DNA of 64,000 nt from Corynebacterium sp. Marseille-P4321 (GCF_903645305.1 NZ_CAHJXO010000002.1:1-64000); one strand, 5' to 3'; shown: positions 47,881-63,745, counted from the first letter of the stretch. The notes: generated from the letters alone by a model not told the origin. A program made the numbers and translations.

Positions 47881-49146
47881 CTAGACGCGCTTGGCGCCAG
47901 CGAAGTTCTTCTTGCCTCGGCGCAGCACCAGCCACGATCCATGGAGCAGATCCTCGTCCGCCGGTGTCCACGCCTCGTCGCTGACGCGCTCGTTGTTCAC
48001 GTACACCCCGCCCTCCTTGATGGAGCGGCGTGCCGCACCCTTGGAGTCGGCGAGTCCGGCACCGACGAGCAGGTCCACGATGTTCGTGTCAGTGCCGCGA
48101 GCAAATTCGAAGACGTCGGTTTCACTCACTGCGGCAGCGAGGGTGGCTTCGTCGAGGTCACCAAGCTCCGCGCGCCCGAACAGCGCCTGCGATGCCAGCT
48201 CTACCGCTTCGCGGGCTTCAACACCGTGCACCAGGTCAGTCATTTCCTGGGCAAGTCGGCGCTGGGCTTCGCGCTTGAAGGGGCGTTCGGCAACTTCACC
48301 TTCAAGACGCTCCAGCTCAGCCTGGTCCAGGAAGGTGAACCAGCGTAGGTAGCGGATCACGTCCGCGTCGGCAGTGTTCACAAAGTACTGGTACCAGGTG
48401 TACGGGCTTGTCATCTCCGGGTCCAGCCAAAGGGAGCCGCCGCCAGTGGACTTGCCGAACTTCTTGCCTTCAGAATCGGTGACCAAGGGAACCGTCAGGG
48501 CGTGCACCTGCTCGCCGTCCATGCGGCGGTTCAGGTCGACGCCGGCGATGAGGTTGCCCCACTGGTCGCCGCCGCCAATCTGCAGCACGCAATCGTGCTC
48601 GCGCCGAAGCTGCACGAAATCGTTGGCCTGCAGGAGCATGTACGAAAATTCGGTGTAGGAAATGCCGTCGTTTTCCAGCCGACGCTTCACCGTCTCGCGC
48701 CCGAGCATGGTGGCAACGGAGAAGTGCTTACCAATGTCGCGCAAGAACGAGATCACCGACAGGTCCTCGGTCCACTCCCGGTTGTTCACCAGGCGGGCGG
48801 CATTGTCGCCGTCGAAGTGCACGAATCGCTTCAGCTGGCCAGAGATGCGCTCTGCCCAGTCTTTGACGGTGTCCTCGGAGTTCATGGTGCGCTCACCGAC
48901 GTCGCGCGGGTCGCCGATCATGCCCGTCGCCCCACCTGCCAGCACGATCGGGGTGTGCCCCGCCTCCTGGAAGCGCCGCAGCATGAGCAGCGGCACGAGG
49001 TGACCGGCGTGCAGCGACGGACCCGTCGGGTCGAAGCCGCAGTAGAGCACAATCGGCTCCTTCGTCGCTTCGCGCAGGTTATCCAAGTCGGTGGACTGGT
49101 TGATCAGCCCGCGCCAGGACAGTTCGTCGATGATGTTGTTTGCCAT
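47881..49146 (-). CDS. tyrS: Tyrosyl-tRNA synthetase
   Basis: Class I aminoacyl-tRNA synthetase charging tRNA-Tyr. The HIGH motif reads HAGH ([12 protein letters not shown]) near residue 45 and the KMSKS motif is KFGKSTGG near 230; the S4 domain forms the C-terminus ([19 protein letters not shown]). The 421-residue length is standard. ATG 49146 is preceded by AGAAAGCG. No T-box leader was recognised upstream. Confidence 0.96.
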   Translation of the reverse strand: MANNIIDELSWRGLINQSTDLDNLREATKEPIVLYCGFDPTGPSLHAGHLVPLLMLRRFQEAGHTPIVLAGGATGMIGDPRDVGERTMNSEDTVKDWAERISGQLKRFVHFDGDNAARLVNNREWTEDLSVISFLRDIGKHFSVATMLGRETVKRRLENDGISYTEFSYMLLQANDFVQLRREHDCVLQIGGGDQWGNLIAGVDLNRRMDGEQVHALTVPLVTDSEGKKFGKSTGGGSLWLDPEMTSPYTWYQYFVNTADADVIRYLRWFTFLDQAELERLEGEVAERPFKREAQRRLAQEMTDLVHGVEAREAVELASQALFGRAELGDLDEATLAAAVSETDVFEFARGTDTNIVDLLVGAGLADSKGAARRSIKEGGVYVNNERVSDEAWTPADEDLLHGSWLVLRRGKKNFAGAKRV

Positions 49147-49225
49147 GATCGCTTTCTATGTTCGCCGGGTGTGAGTGGCCGTGGGATAGTGCCGTGGGAT
49201 CGCGCCGTGGTCCGCGCGTAGAGGA

Positions 49226-49402
49226 CTAGTTGCTGGGGTACGGCTGCGCTTCGTCGATAAGCAGCACCGGAATGTCGCCGTCGATGCGGTAGGCAACGCC
49301 GAGGCGCTCGTTGACCAGCAGCTGCTCGTCTTCCTTATACGTCAACGGGCCCTTGTCCTTGGGGCAGACCAGGATGTCCAGGAGCTTCGGATCGAGACTC
49401 AT
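49226..49402 (-). CDS. Trm112-family zinc-ribbon-like protein
   Basis: A 58-residue protein of the Trm112/YcaR family (MSLDPKLLDILVCPKDKGPL, then EDEQLLVNERLGVAYRIDGD, IPVLLIDEA). The Trm112 fold usually has four cysteines; only one is present here (ILVCPKDKG), so zinc binding is probably lost, as in other short bacterial members. Eukaryotic and archaeal Trm112 activates methyltransferases; the bacterial role is unclear. Near its 3' end it carries a GCTTATCGACG word. ATG 49402 is an unambiguous start. Confidence 0.82.
   Translation of the reverse strand: MSLDPKLLDILVCPKDKGPLTYKEDEQLLVNERLGVAYRIDGDIPVLLIDEAQPYPSN
49252..49262 (-). repeat. GCTTATCGACG word, copy 12
   Basis: Inside the Trm112-like gene, phase Leu-Ile-Asp. 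Confidence 0.85.
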
Positions 49403-49451
49403 GGCTCGTTATCGTACCCGCCGCGTTAGTTTGCCTGTGCTTCGGTGTTGG

Positions 49452-49645
49452 CTAGAGGTGGTCCCAGTGATCCGGCGCGAAGCGCACCTCCTTTTCAAGC
49501 TTTTCCAGCTCGCGAGCGTGGTGCAGCACCGCACCCGGCGGGCCAGCCATGCGCCACCCCAACCGCCACGGCGCAACACGATCGCGGCGATTACCACCAA
49601 CACCAATAGCAACACCAAGCGCGACGGAACACCCCCGTCCACCAC
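49452..49645 (-). pseudogene. Small membrane protein with apparent frameshift
   Basis: Two frames complement each other. The upstream one, from GTG 49645 or 49642, encodes a membrane segment (RLVLLLVLVVIAAIVLRRGG). The downstream one encodes a charged tail (RMAGPPGAVLHHARELEKLE, ending in FAPDHWDHL) and stops at 49452. Adding one G to the GGGG run (about 49563) would join them as RRGGWGWRMAGPPGAV. It is therefore a frameshifted gene or a homopolymer sequencing error. It lies between argH and the Trm112-like gene; function unknown. Confidence 0.5.
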
Positions 49646-49662
49646 GCTTGGTGTTGATGTGG

Positions 49663-51111
<1,449 letters not shown>

Positions 51112-52326
51112 CTACTTGTCCTGGGCCGTGCCAGCCTCGCGGTCGCGCTTGTTGGCGATCTGCGAAGACAGGCCGTGCAGGCGCACGAAGCCCTTCGCCA
51201 GGGTCTGGTCGAACGTGTCGCCGGTGTCGTAGGTAGCCAGGTTGAAGTCGTACAGCGAGTGGTTCGAGCGGCGGCCGTTAACGGTGATCTTGCCGGCGTG
51301 CAGCTCCATGCGGATGTCGCCGGTGACGTGCTCCTGGGTGGACTCAATGAACGCGTCCAAGGAGCGCTTCAGCGGGCCGAACCAGAGGCCGTCGTAGACC
51401 TCCTCGGACCAGCGGGCGTCGATAAGGCGCTTGTAGCGGGCCAGCTCGCGCTCGACCGTGACGTCCTCAAGAGCCTTGTGGGCGGTGATCAGAGTCATCG
51501 CACCCGGCGCCTCGTACACCTCGCGGGACTTGATGCCCACCAGGCGGTCCTCCACCATGTCGATGCGGCCGATGCCCTGCGCGCCGGCGCGGCGGTTGAG
51601 CTCCTCGATGGCCTCCAGCACGGTCACCTTGCGGCCGTCGATAGCCACCGGCTTACCTGCCTCGAAGGAGATGATCACCTCGTCCGGGGCGTTACCCAGT
51701 GCCGGGTCCTCGGTGTAGGCGTAAAGATCCTTGGTCGGCGGGTTCCACAGGTCCTCCAGGAAGCCCGTCTCCACAGCGCGGCCCCACACGTTCTGGTCGA
51801 TGGAGAACGGAGACGCTGCGGACTGCTCGATCGGCAGGTCCTTGCCCTCGGCGTACTCGATGGCCTTGTCGCGGGTCCAGGCGTAATCGCGGGCCGGGGC
51901 GATGATCTCCAGGTCCGGATCCTGGTTGAGGAAGCCGACCTCGAAACGCACCTGGTCGTTGCCCTTACCGGTGCAGCCGTGAGCGACGTGGGTGCCGCCG
52001 AACTGGTGGCCAGCCTCCACGAGGTTCTTCACGATGAGCGGGCGCGAGATAGCGGACACGAGCGGGTACTCGTTCATGTACATGCCGTTCGCCTTGATGG
52101 TGGGCAGGCAGTACTCCTCGGCGAACTCGTCCTTCGCGTCCACCACGATCGACTCCACGGCGCCACAATCGAGCGCGCGCTGGCGCACTGACTCCATGTC
52201 CTCGCCGCCCTGGCCGAGGTCGAGCGAGACGGCGATAACTTCACCGTTGGTCATCTCTGCGAGGTACGGGATGGCGACGGAGGTATCGAGGCCGCCCGAG
52301 TACGCGAGCACAACGCGGTTGGTCAT
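51112..52326 (-). CDS. argG: Argininosuccinate synthase
   Basis: Joins citrulline and aspartate with ATP. The N-type ATP-pyrophosphatase P-loop AYSGGLDTS is at residues 8-16, and [13 protein letters not shown] near 117. The 404-residue length is normal. Preceded by GGAGAAACG. It is separated from argR by 86 bases without a clear terminator or promoter. A near-match of the repeated word (CGTCGATAAGG) is at 51417. Confidence 0.96.
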   Translation of the reverse strand: MTNRVVLAYSGGLDTSVAIPYLAEMTNGEVIAVSLDLGQGGEDMESVRQRALDCGAVESIVVDAKDEFAEEYCLPTIKANGMYMNEYPLVSAISRPLIVKNLVEAGHQFGGTHVAHGCTGKGNDQVRFEVGFLNQDPDLEIIAPARDYAWTRDKAIEYAEGKDLPIEQSAASPFSIDQNVWGRAVETGFLEDLWNPPTKDLYAYTEDPALGNAPDEVIISFEAGKPVAIDGRKVTVLEAIEELNRRAGAQGIGRIDMVEDRLVGIKSREVYEAPGAMTLITAHKALEDVTVERELARYKRLIDARWSEEVYDGLWFGPLKRSLDAFIESTQEHVTGDIRMELHAGKITVNGRRSNHSLYDFNLATYDTGDTFDQTLAKGFVRLHGLSSQIANKRDREAGTAQDK

Positions 52327-52412
52327 AGTGAAACGTTTCTCCTTCAGTGGGAACGATGAGATATGTGAAAAACGGATATCGGGATGAAAGGGTACCCGGC
52401 GACTGTGCGGGC

Positions 52413-52910
52413 CTACTCTCGGCCCCGGCTCTGCACTCCGAAGAGCTGGCGCGCCAGGTCCTCGCCGGTGAGCGGTTCGCGGGCCAGGACAAAGATCGTG
52501 TCGTCGCCCGCGATCGAGCCGACAACCTGTTCCAGGCCGACGCGGTCGATGTAGCTGGCCAGGTACTGAGCGGCGCCGGGCGGGGTGCGCAGCACCGCGA
52601 TGTTGCCGCTGTGATCTGCGGAAACCACCAGCTCCTCGATCATGCGACGGAGCTTGTCGCGCGGGCCTGAGTGCGTGGATTCGAAAGAATCCCCGTCGCC
52701 GTTGACGGTGTAGTAAGACCTGCCCCCGCCGGCGGGACGCACCTTCTTCGCGCCGAGCTCATCCAGGTCACGCGACAGTGTCGCCTGGGTGATGTCGATG
52801 CCCTCGTCCAGCAGCAGCTCGGACAGCTGCACCTGGGAGGACACACGGGTTTGGTCCAGCAGTTCGAGAATCCTCGCCTGCCGGGCGGTGCGGGATACGG
52901 GTTGGGTCAT
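52413..52910 (-). CDS. argR: Arginine repressor
   Basis: Hexameric arginine-dependent repressor that binds ARG boxes. The N-terminal winged helix ([39 protein letters not shown]) is followed by the oligomerisation and arginine-binding domain ([11 protein letters not shown]-like: [15 protein letters not shown]). The 165-residue length fits. It begins directly after the argF stop. Its likely targets are the boxes before argC. Confidence 0.95.
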   Translation of the reverse strand: MTQPVSRTARQARILELLDQTRVSSQVQLSELLLDEGIDITQATLSRDLDELGAKKVRPAGGGRSYYTVNGDGDSFESTHSGPRDKLRRMIEELVVSADHSGNIAVLRTPPGAAQYLASYIDRVGLEQVVGSIAGDDTIFVLAREPLTGEDLARQLFGVQSRGRE

Positions 52911-55047
<2,137 letters not shown>

Positions 55048-55051
<4 letters not shown>

Positions 55052-55983
55052 TCGTCATCCTTCCTAAACACTGTGCCCTCCGGGTAATGCGCCCTGTCGT
55101 AATCGTCCGGCAGCACCATCGTGCCCACACCACCCATAGTGAGCAGCTCCAACAGCACCGAGTGCGCCACACGGCCATCGATCACGTGTGCTGCCTTCAC
55201 GCCGCCCTTCACCGCGGCTAAGCAGGCGCCCATCTTCGGGATCATCCCCGAATCCAGCTCCGGCATCATACGCTCCAGCTGCTCAACCTCAATCTTGGAC
55301 AGCAGCGAGTCCTTATTCGGCCAATCGGTGTACAACCCCTCGACGTTGGTGAGCACCACGAGTCGCTCCGCGCCGATCGCCGCCGCAAGCGCGCCCGCGG
55401 CCTCGTCGGCGTTGATGTTGTACACGTTGCCGTCTTTGCCGGGCGCGATGCCGGAGACCACCGGGATGCGGCCCGCCTCGATGATGTCCATCACCGCCGA
55501 CGGGTTCACATCCGTGATCGTGCCCACCAGGCCGATATCCTGCGGCTCACCGTCCACCTCGACGTAGCGCTTACGGGCGGTGAACAGCCCCGCGTCCTCG
55601 CCCGAGGTGCCCACAGCGTAGGGACCGTGCGAGTTGATCTTGCCCAAAAGATCGCGGCCCACCTGGCCGAAAAGCACCATGCGCACCACATCCAGGATCT
55701 CCGGAGTAGTCACGCGGAACCCGCCGACGAACTCGCCGCCGTCCAGCTGCAGGCGTTTGAGCATGGCCGAGATCTGCGGGCCGCCGCCATGCACAACCAC
55801 GGGTTTCGCGCCCACGGTGCGCAGGAACACCATGTCCGCTGCGAAAGCGGCCTTCAAATCTTCGTCGATCATGGCGTTGCCACCGTACTTCACCACGACA
55901 ATCTTGTCGCGGTAGTGCTGTAGCCACGGCAGTGCCTCCGCCAGCACGGTGGCGCGCTGCTCATTGGTCAGGTTCGGCATCAT
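55048..55983 (-). CDS. argB: Acetylglutamate kinase
   Basis: Phosphorylates N-acetylglutamate; usually the arginine-inhibited control step in corynebacteria. Amino-acid-kinase motifs are VVKYGGNAM near residue 34 and [13 protein letters not shown] near 62. At 311 residues the N-terminus includes the helix ([19 protein letters not shown]) that in arginine-sensitive enzymes forms the hexamer contact, so feedback inhibition is likely. Starts MMP; either Met is possible. Confidence 0.96.
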
Positions 55984-56012
55984 GGTGCGCAGGGTCTCCT
56001 TTCTGGGCGGGT

Positions 56013-57182
56013 CTAAGTGCTGTACGCGGAGTTGATCTCCACGTACTCGTGGGACAGGTCGGTGGTGCGCACCGTCGCGCGGCCTGCGCCGCCGGTGCCC
56101 AGGTCCACCTCCACGTCAATGACCGGACCGCTTAAATCTACGTCTCGCGAGTCTGTCGTGCCGGTGGTTTCGGTGCACACCGTGTGGCCGTTGAATCGCA
56201 CCGAGATATTGTCTGGGTCCATCTCCGCCTCGGCCATGCCCACGGCTGCCACCACGCGGCCCCAGTTCGGGTCGGAGCCCGTCATGGCGCACTTAAACAG
56301 GGTGTCGCGGCCGATGGTGCGCGCGGCGGCGAACGCCTGATCATCGTCCCCTGTGCCGGTGACGGTGATGTTGACCCGCTTGGTCACGCCCTCCGCGTCG
56401 TCCTGCATGAGCGCGGCCAGCTCGTCGCAGACCTTCAGCACCGCCGCGTTGAGCTCCTCCTGCGCCGGAGTGACGCCTGACGCGCCGGATGCCATCGCAA
56501 TGACGGTGTCGTTGGTGGAGGTGGAACCGTCGATGTCAAGCGCGTTGAACGTTTTGTCCGCGGCGGCCTCGAGCGCTTCCTGCAGCGCCGCGTTGCCTAC
56601 CTGTGCGTCGGTGGTGATACACACCAGCATCGTGGCCAAAGACGGCGCCATCATGCCCACGCCCTTGCCCATCGCGCCGACGGTCCAGCCGTCGCCTTCG
56701 TACACGGCCTCTTTGGGTTTCGTGTCGGTGGTCATGATGGCCTCTGCTGCCTTCGCGGCCACCGCGGCGTCGCTACCAAGCCCCTCGCACAGGGCCGGGA
56801 TGGCCGCTTCGATGACATCCATCGGCATCGGTTCGCCAATGATGCCCGTGGAGCACACACCGATGTCGGTGGGCTGCGCTCCAAGCGCCTCAGCTACAAG
56901 CCCCTGCACGCGGGCTGCGTCCCGGTCACCCTGCGTTCCGTTGCACGCGTTGGCGTTGCCGGAGTTGTACACCACGGCACGCAGCGCTCCCCCGCCGACG
57001 ACGGAGCGCGTGAGTTTCACCGGGGAAGCGACCACCTTGTTTCGCGTGAATACCGCCGCCGCCGCGAACTCTGGCCCGTTGTTTACCACCAGCGCCATAT
57101 CCGGCTTGCCCGACGGCTTGATGCCCGCCGTGGTCGCCGAGGCTGTGAAGCCTTCCGGGGCGGTGACTCCGTTGTTGCTCAT
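56013..57182 (-). CDS. argJ: Bifunctional glutamate N-acetyltransferase / ornithine acetyltransferase
   Basis: Transfers the acetyl group from N-acetylornithine to glutamate, closing the cyclic arginine pathway. The precursor self-cleaves before a threonine in [17 protein letters not shown]; here the usual NMATML appears as SLATML with the threonine kept. Presence of argJ explains the absence of argA or argE nearby. Length 389. It begins 46 bases after argC, with a GCTTATCGACG word in that gap. Confidence 0.95.
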   Translation of the reverse strand: MSNNGVTAPEGFTASATTAGIKPSGKPDMALVVNNGPEFAAAAVFTRNKVVASPVKLTRSVVGGGALRAVVYNSGNANACNGTQGDRDAARVQGLVAEALGAQPTDIGVCSTGIIGEPMPMDVIEAAIPALCEGLGSDAAVAAKAAEAIMTTDTKPKEAVYEGDGWTVGAMGKGVGMMAPSLATMLVCITTDAQVGNAALQEALEAAADKTFNALDIDGSTSTNDTVIAMASGASGVTPAQEELNAAVLKVCDELAALMQDDAEGVTKRVNITVTGTGDDDQAFAAARTIGRDTLFKCAMTGSDPNWGRVVAAVGMAEAEMDPDNISVRFNGHTVCTETTGTTDSRDVDLSGPVIDVEVDLGTGGAGRATVRTTDLSHEYVEINSAYST

Positions 57183-57201
57183 TGCATTGTCCTTTCACAT
57201 T

Positions 57202-57212
57202 GCTTATCGACG
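57202..57212 (+). repeat. GCTTATCGACG word, copy 16
   Basis: Intergenic, in the 46-base gap between argC and argJ. Confidence 0.85.
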
Positions 57213-57228
57213 GCTCCGCTCGACACCA

Positions 57229-58272
57229 TCACGGCGCCACCGCCGCCTGCGGCAATCCGGCGGTTTCTTCCCACCCAAGCGCGATATTCATGCACTGCAC
57301 CGCGGCGCCGCCCGTGCCCTTAGTCAGGTTGTCGATGGCGCTGGTGACCAAAAGCTTGCCCGCCTGCGTATCAACCTCCACCTGCACGTGGCACATGTTC
57401 GAGCCCACCACGTTCTGCGTCTGCGGCTGCTGGCCTTCCGGTAACACGTACACGAACGGCTCGCCGGCGTAGGCCTCCTCGTAGGCGGCCCGGGCCTGTG
57501 CTTCACTGACGTCGCCGGCCAGCGGGGCACTCACCGTGGTGAGGATCCCGCGCGGCAGCGGCGCCAGCACCGGCGTAAAGCTCACGGTGACGTCCTTGTC
57601 AGTGCACTCCGCGATGTTCTGGCGGATCTCCGGGGTGTGGCGGTGCTTGCCCGCGGTGTTGTAGGCCTTCAACGAACCCATCGTCTCAGCCCCCAGCATG
57701 GCCACCGAAGCCTTCTTGCCGCCGCCGGAGACACCCGTGATGGACACCACGGTAAGGTCCGGCTCAATCAGACCGGCCTGGGCTGCAGGCCAGGCGGCAA
57801 GGGTTGCGCCGGTGGGGAAACACCCGGGCACCGCCACGCGGGTTGCTTCCGCCAGCTGTGCGCGGTGGCCCGGCATCTCCGGAATCCCGTACGGCCACGT
57901 GCCGGCGTGTTCAGAGCCGTAGTAGGCGGTCCAGTCATCGGCGTTGCGCAGGCGGAAGTCAGCGGCGCAGTCGATCACCACAACTTCATCTGGCAGTGCT
58001 GCACCGATCTCGGCGGAGTGGCCGTGGGGCAACCCGAGGAACACCACGTCGTGGCCCGCCAAAGTATCCACCGTGGTCTCTTCAATCACTCGATCCGCCA
58101 ACTGCGGCAGGTGCGGCATAAGCTCAGCGACCGGCTGGCCCGCGTTCGACCCGCCTGTGAGCGCCCCGATGGAAAGTTCACCCGAAAGATACGCCGGGTG
58201 GCCGAGCAGTAGGCGGAGAATCTCCCCGCCCGCATACCCGGTTGCCCCGGCGATCGCGACCTTGATTGACAT
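57229..58272 (-). CDS. argC: N-acetyl-gamma-glutamyl-phosphate reductase
   Basis: NADPH-dependent reduction of acetylglutamyl phosphate. The NADP-binding [14 protein letters not shown] is at the N-terminus and the catalytic cysteine in [14 protein letters not shown] near residue 150. Start ATG 58272 (347 residues) puts the Rossmann motif at residue 9; the frame upstream runs through the operator and is not coding. First gene of the arginine operon. Confidence 0.95.
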   Translation of the reverse strand: MSIKVAIAGATGYAGGEILRLLLGHPAYLSGELSIGALTGGSNAGQPVAELMPHLPQLADRVIEETTVDTLAGHDVVFLGLPHGHSAEIGAALPDEVVVIDCAADFRLRNADDWTAYYGSEHAGTWPYGIPEMPGHRAQLAEATRVAVPGCFPTGATLAAWPAAQAGLIEPDLTVVSITGVSGGGKKASVAMLGAETMGSLKAYNTAGKHRHTPEIRQNIAECTDKDVTVSFTPVLAPLPRGILTTVSAPLAGDVSEAQARAAYEEAYAGEPFVYVLPEGQQPQTQNVVGSNMCHVQVEVDTQAGKLLVTSAIDNLTKGTGGAAVQCMNIALGWEETAGLPQAAVAP

Positions 58273-58279
58273 AGCGACA

Positions 58280-58318
58280 ACACTACCAAAATATTCACTC
58301 GCGTGAAAAATATTCATT
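58280..58318 (-). promoter_or_regulatory. argC promoter with two ARG-box-like sites
   Basis: On the minus strand two AATGAATATTTTTCA / GTGAATATTTTGG half-sites lie in tandem (about 58287-58318), similar to the ArgR operator TGAATwwwwATTCA. A TAGTGT -10 (58280-58285) is seven bases before the argC ATG. ArgR bound here would block the -35 region of a leaderless transcript. Confidence 0.7.
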
Positions 58319-58441
58319 GGATCTGTTTCGCCGGTTCCCCCGCGGAATCGGGGTCTACCACACTCCCCGCAATCACTAGACCTCGATGTACGGACACCAC
58401 TATAACGCCGCTGAAAGCCCAGGCGGGGTGTCTATACAAAA

Positions 58442-58484
58442 AATCGGGGTCTACCGGGGCAGTGCTGCCCGGTAGACCCCGATT
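58442..58484 (-). terminator. Terminator of the pheS-pheT operon
   Basis: Inverted repeat of about 20 bp (one bulged G, two-base loop) starting 18 bases past the pheT stop, followed on the minus strand by GATTTTTTG. The left arm's first 14 bases, AATCGGGGTCTACC, are repeated at about 58346-58359, a partial duplicate without its partner arm. Confidence 0.88.
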
Positions 58485-58501
58485 AGATGCGTCAGCGCGG
58501 A

Positions 58502-61009
58502 CTAGCCACGCATCTCTGCGCCGAAGCGTTCCTTCGCAAGCTCGGCGGCGGCCAAGCGTGCCTCAGAGGCTTCCTCCTCCTTCAGCGTGCGGTCCGGTGC
58601 ACGGAACGCGAGGCCGAACGCAAGCGACTTCTTGTTCTCGCCGAGGGCGTCGGAGCGGTAGACGTCGAAAAGCTTCACGCTCTCCACCAGCTCCCCTGCC
58701 CCCTCCTGCAGCGTGCGACGCACCTGCTCGGCCGGGACCTCCTCGTCGACAACAAGCGCAATGTCCTGGTTGAGCAGCGGGAACGCGGACAGCACTGGTG
58801 CCGGGAAGCGCTCCTCCAGCGAAATCGCGGTGAGGTCGATCTCCATCGCGCAGGTGCGCGCCGGCAGCTCGAGCTCCTCGAGCACCTGCGGGTGCAGCTC
58901 GCCGGCGTGGCCCACGACAACGCCGTCGACCTTCAACGCTGCACACCGGCCCGGGTGCCACGGCAGGTACTCCGCGGACTCGATCTCCAACTCCACGCCG
59001 CAAGCGCGTGCGACGATCTGCGCGGACTGCACCGCATCCGACCAGTCGTAGGCGCGACCCCTGCCCCACGGCCCAGCCAGCTCGGTGTTTCCCACTGCCA
59101 CGGTTGCGGCGTTGAGGTGCTGTTCCGGCAGGGACTGGATGAGCTCTTCGATGACCTCCGGCGACGGGCGCTCTGCGACGCTCGGCAGCGGCGACGAATC
59201 CCCACGCTTCACCGAAACCTGGGCCACGGAGAAAAGACCGACATCTGCGCGGCCACGTGCAACGTTGCGTCGAACCGCATCAAGCATCGACGGCAACAGC
59301 GTGGTCCCAAGCACCCCGTAATCCGCGTCCAAGGGGTTCTGCACCTTCACGACATTGCGACGCGGGTCGCCCGCATCCAGACCCCAGGTATCGAAAGTGT
59401 CGTTGGCGATAAACGGGGTCGGAATGATCTCCGCGTAGCCCGAGTACGCCAGCGCGTGCGTCACCGAGCGACGACGGCGCTGCACCGGGCTCAATCCACG
59501 CCCACCGCGCGGGGTGGGCAGCACGAGCGGAATGTCGTCGAGGCCCTCGAGGCGCACGATCTCCTCAATGAGCTCCACGGGGACCGTGAGATCGGTACGC
59601 CAAGTCGGCGGGGTGACGGCGAGCGTCTCCCCGTCGGAGGACACCTCGCAGCCCACTTCCTGCAGGCGGCGGGTGACGGTCTCCTCCGAGTACTCCACGC
59701 CGATCAGCTCGCTCGGGCGGGTAACCCGCATCTCGATGGGCTCGCGCTTGGCGACGTCACCGACCAGCGTCCGCCCCTCGGTCACCGTGCCGCCTGCGAT
59801 CTGGGTCAGCAGCGCGCATGCGATGTCCAAAGAGATCTCGATGATGGCCGGGTCCACGCCGCGCTCGAAGCGTCGAGAAGCCTCCGAGCTCAGCTTGTGG
59901 CGGCGAGCGGAACGCGCAACCGTCAGCGCATCCCACGACGCTGCCTCGAAGTGAACGTTCGTGGTTGTCTCCGAGATCTCAGAGGTGGTACCGCCCATGA
60001 TGGCCGCCAGCGACTGAATGCCGTTATCGTCGCTGATCACCACGTCTTCCGCGGTGAGCGTGCGCTTGACGTGGTCGAGCGTCTCGAACTCCGCACCCTC
60101 TTCCGCGTTGTGCACGCGAAGGCCGCCAGCGATCTTGTCGGCGTCGAAGGCGTGCATCGGCTGACCGGTGAGCAGCATGACGTAGTTTGTCACGTCGGTG
60201 GCGGCGTTGACGGAGCGGATGCCGGAGAGCATGAGCTCGCGCTGCATCCAGAACGGCGCCTGCGCGCTCGGATCGATGCCCTCAACGGTGCGTAGGCCGA
60301 AGCGCTGCGCCTTTGTCGATTCCTCCAGCGTGACCGGGATGCTCTCTCCCGTGGGCGCGGGGACGCCGCTCACATCGATCCCTGCGATGGACGGATCCTG
60401 CGCCACGTCCACGTACTTCAAGTCGAATGCGGAGGCGATCTCGCGGGTCAGGCCACGGGCGGACAGGGCGTAGCCGCGGTCCGGGGTGACGTTCACGTCG
60501 AATACGGTGTCCTCGGGACGCAGGATCTCGCGGGCGTCCTGGCCCGGTTCCCCGGCCCCGTCGTTAAGCGTGATGATGCCCTCGCTCTTCGCGGTGAGAC
60601 CAAGCTCCGCCGCGGACGCCATCATGCCGTTCGAAATGTGGTCGTAGGTTTCTCGCGCCGCGATCTCGAAACCGCCCGGCAAGACCGCGCCCGGCAGCGA
60701 CACGATGACCAAGTCGCCCTCTTTGAAGTTGCGTGCGCCGCAGATGATGCCCTGCGGCTCGCCGGTGCCGTTGGCCTGACCGACGTCCACCTGGCAGTAG
60801 CGAATCGGCTTTTTAAAACCGGTCAGCTCCTCGATCTCCTTCACGCGGCCAACCACGAGCGGGCCGGTGACCTCCGGCAGGCCCTCGTAGCCCTCCGTTT
60901 CGAAGCCGACGCGCACAAAGCCGGCGTCGAGCTCCTCCGGTGTGACAGACCAGCCTTCGTTGCCGGATCGGTTCAGCAGGTCGGTGATCCAATTCTGGGT
61001 AATCAGCAT
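58502..61009 (-). CDS. pheT: Phenylalanyl-tRNA synthetase beta subunit
   Basis: Large subunit of the alpha2-beta2 enzyme. In order: tRNA-binding OB domain (residues 40-150, VVGRVKEIEELTG), B3/B4 editing domain (about 210-400), B5 domain (400-480), catalytic-like core, and C-terminal anticodon-binding FDX-ACB domain (FPLLNQDIALVVDEEVPAEQ). At 835 residues it is complete. It follows pheS by 17 bases. Confidence 0.96.
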   Translation of the reverse strand: MLITQNWITDLLNRSGNEGWSVTPEELDAGFVRVGFETEGYEGLPEVTGPLVVGRVKEIEELTGFKKPIRYCQVDVGQANGTGEPQGIICGARNFKEGDLVIVSLPGAVLPGGFEIAARETYDHISNGMMASAAELGLTAKSEGIITLNDGAGEPGQDAREILRPEDTVFDVNVTPDRGYALSARGLTREIASAFDLKYVDVAQDPSIAGIDVSGVPAPTGESIPVTLEESTKAQRFGLRTVEGIDPSAQAPFWMQRELMLSGIRSVNAATDVTNYVMLLTGQPMHAFDADKIAGGLRVHNAEEGAEFETLDHVKRTLTAEDVVISDDNGIQSLAAIMGGTTSEISETTTNVHFEAASWDALTVARSARRHKLSSEASRRFERGVDPAIIEISLDIACALLTQIAGGTVTEGRTLVGDVAKREPIEMRVTRPSELIGVEYSEETVTRRLQEVGCEVSSDGETLAVTPPTWRTDLTVPVELIEEIVRLEGLDDIPLVLPTPRGGRGLSPVQRRRRSVTHALAYSGYAEIIPTPFIANDTFDTWGLDAGDPRRNVVKVQNPLDADYGVLGTTLLPSMLDAVRRNVARGRADVGLFSVAQVSVKRGDSSPLPSVAERPSPEVIEELIQSLPEQHLNAATVAVGNTELAGPWGRGRAYDWSDAVQSAQIVARACGVELEIESAEYLPWHPGRCAALKVDGVVVGHAGELHPQVLEELELPARTCAMEIDLTAISLEERFPAPVLSAFPLLNQDIALVVDEEVPAEQVRRTLQEGAGELVESVKLFDVYRSDALGENKKSLAFGLAFRAPDRTLKEEEASEARLAAAELAKERFGAEMRG

Positions 61010-61026
61010 GTTTTACTCGCCCTTCC

Positions 61027-62966
<1,940 letters not shown>

Positions 62967-63025
62967 ACGCGAAACCATACCCCGGCACGCATGCTTGCCT
63001 GCGGCGCGTGGTAAACCTCTCCGAC

Positions 63026-63124
63026 ATGGAAACAACGTCGATGCTGCGCCCGGTGATACTCGTGCTCATCGGTTCTCTCGGCATCCAGTCCTCCGCCGTC
63101 ATCTCCTCCACAACTTTGCGGTAA
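63026..63124 (+). pseudogene. Possible N-terminal fragment of an EamA/RhtA-type transporter
   Basis: A 32-codon frame (ETTSMLRPVILVLIGSLGIQ, then SSAVISSTTLR) resembles the first membrane helix of EamA-family permeases (PVxLVLLGSxxxQxGAAxAxxLF) and then stops at TAA. Nothing transporter-like follows in any frame. The fragment is a decayed gene end or a chance match; no Shine-Dalgarno is seen. Confidence 0.35.
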
Positions 63125-63139
63125 CGCCAGGTGGTATAT

Positions 63140-63186
63140 CTCGCTGAGCTCTTGTTGTGGAATACGAGAGAACAAGAGCTCGGCGA
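63140..63186. repeat. Long inverted repeat with 17-bp arms
   Basis: CTCGC-T-GAGCTCTTGTT on the left matches AACAAGAGCTC-G-GCGAG on the right, with one T-G mismatch and a 14-base loop. It lies between the transporter-like fragment and the rplT terminator and has no poly-T tail. Confidence 0.75.
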
Positions 63187-63247
63187 GCCGCAGATGTACA
63201 TGGGTAATCGGGCCGCGCACGCTGCCCACGCCCGCCATCAATGCGAA

Positions 63248-63283
63248 ACGCCCCGTCTCCACCGAAACGGCGGTGACGGGGCG
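63248..63283 (-). terminator. Terminator of infC-rpmI-rplT
   Basis: ACGCCCCGTC with GACGGGGCGT as outer stem plus inner CCACCG/CGGTGG-like pairing, 18 bases past the rplT stop; TTTCG on the minus strand. Confidence 0.75.
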
Positions 63284-63301
63284 TCGACAAGCTAAAGGCG
63301 C

Positions 63302-63688
63302 TTACGCAGCTGCCTTGGGAGCGTTGACATCCTCCGGCAGGGCGTTCTTGGCAACCTCGCAGATTGCGGAGAACGCCGCGAAGTCGTTGACAGCAAGATC
63401 GGCAAGGATCTTGCGGTCCACCTCAACCTCAGCCAGCTTCAGGCCGTGGATGAGGCGGTTGTAGGTGATGTCGTTCATGCGGGCAGCAGCGTTGATGCGC
63501 TGGATCCACAGCTTACGGAACTCGCTCTTGCGCTTGCGGCGGTCGCGGTATGCGTAGGTCTGGGAGTGCAGCCACTGCTCCTTGGCCTTGCGGTACAGGC
63601 GGGAACGCTGGCCGCGGTAGCCCTTTGCGGACTTCAGAATCGCGCGGCGCTTCTTCTTGGCGTTGACTGAACGCTTCACACGTGCCAT
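63302..63688 (-). CDS. rplT: 50S ribosomal protein L20
   Basis: Assembly protein binding 23S rRNA. The strongly basic N-terminal helix ([20 protein letters not shown]) and the globular C-terminal domain ([20 protein letters not shown]) are typical. Length 128. It is the last gene of the operon and in other bacteria L20 represses the operon translationally; no specific leader structure is visible because the operon start lies outside the window. Confidence 0.97.
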   Translation of the reverse strand: MARVKRSVNAKKKRRAILKSAKGYRGQRSRLYRKAKEQWLHSQTYAYRDRRKRKSEFRKLWIQRINAAARMNDITYNRLIHGLKLAEVEVDRKILADLAVNDFAAFSAICEVAKNALPEDVNAPKAAA

Positions 63689-63745
63689 GAGTCAAACTTC
63701 CTTTTCTTGGTTAAGAGTTGGGTGGTTGTTTAATCGGGGCAGTGC

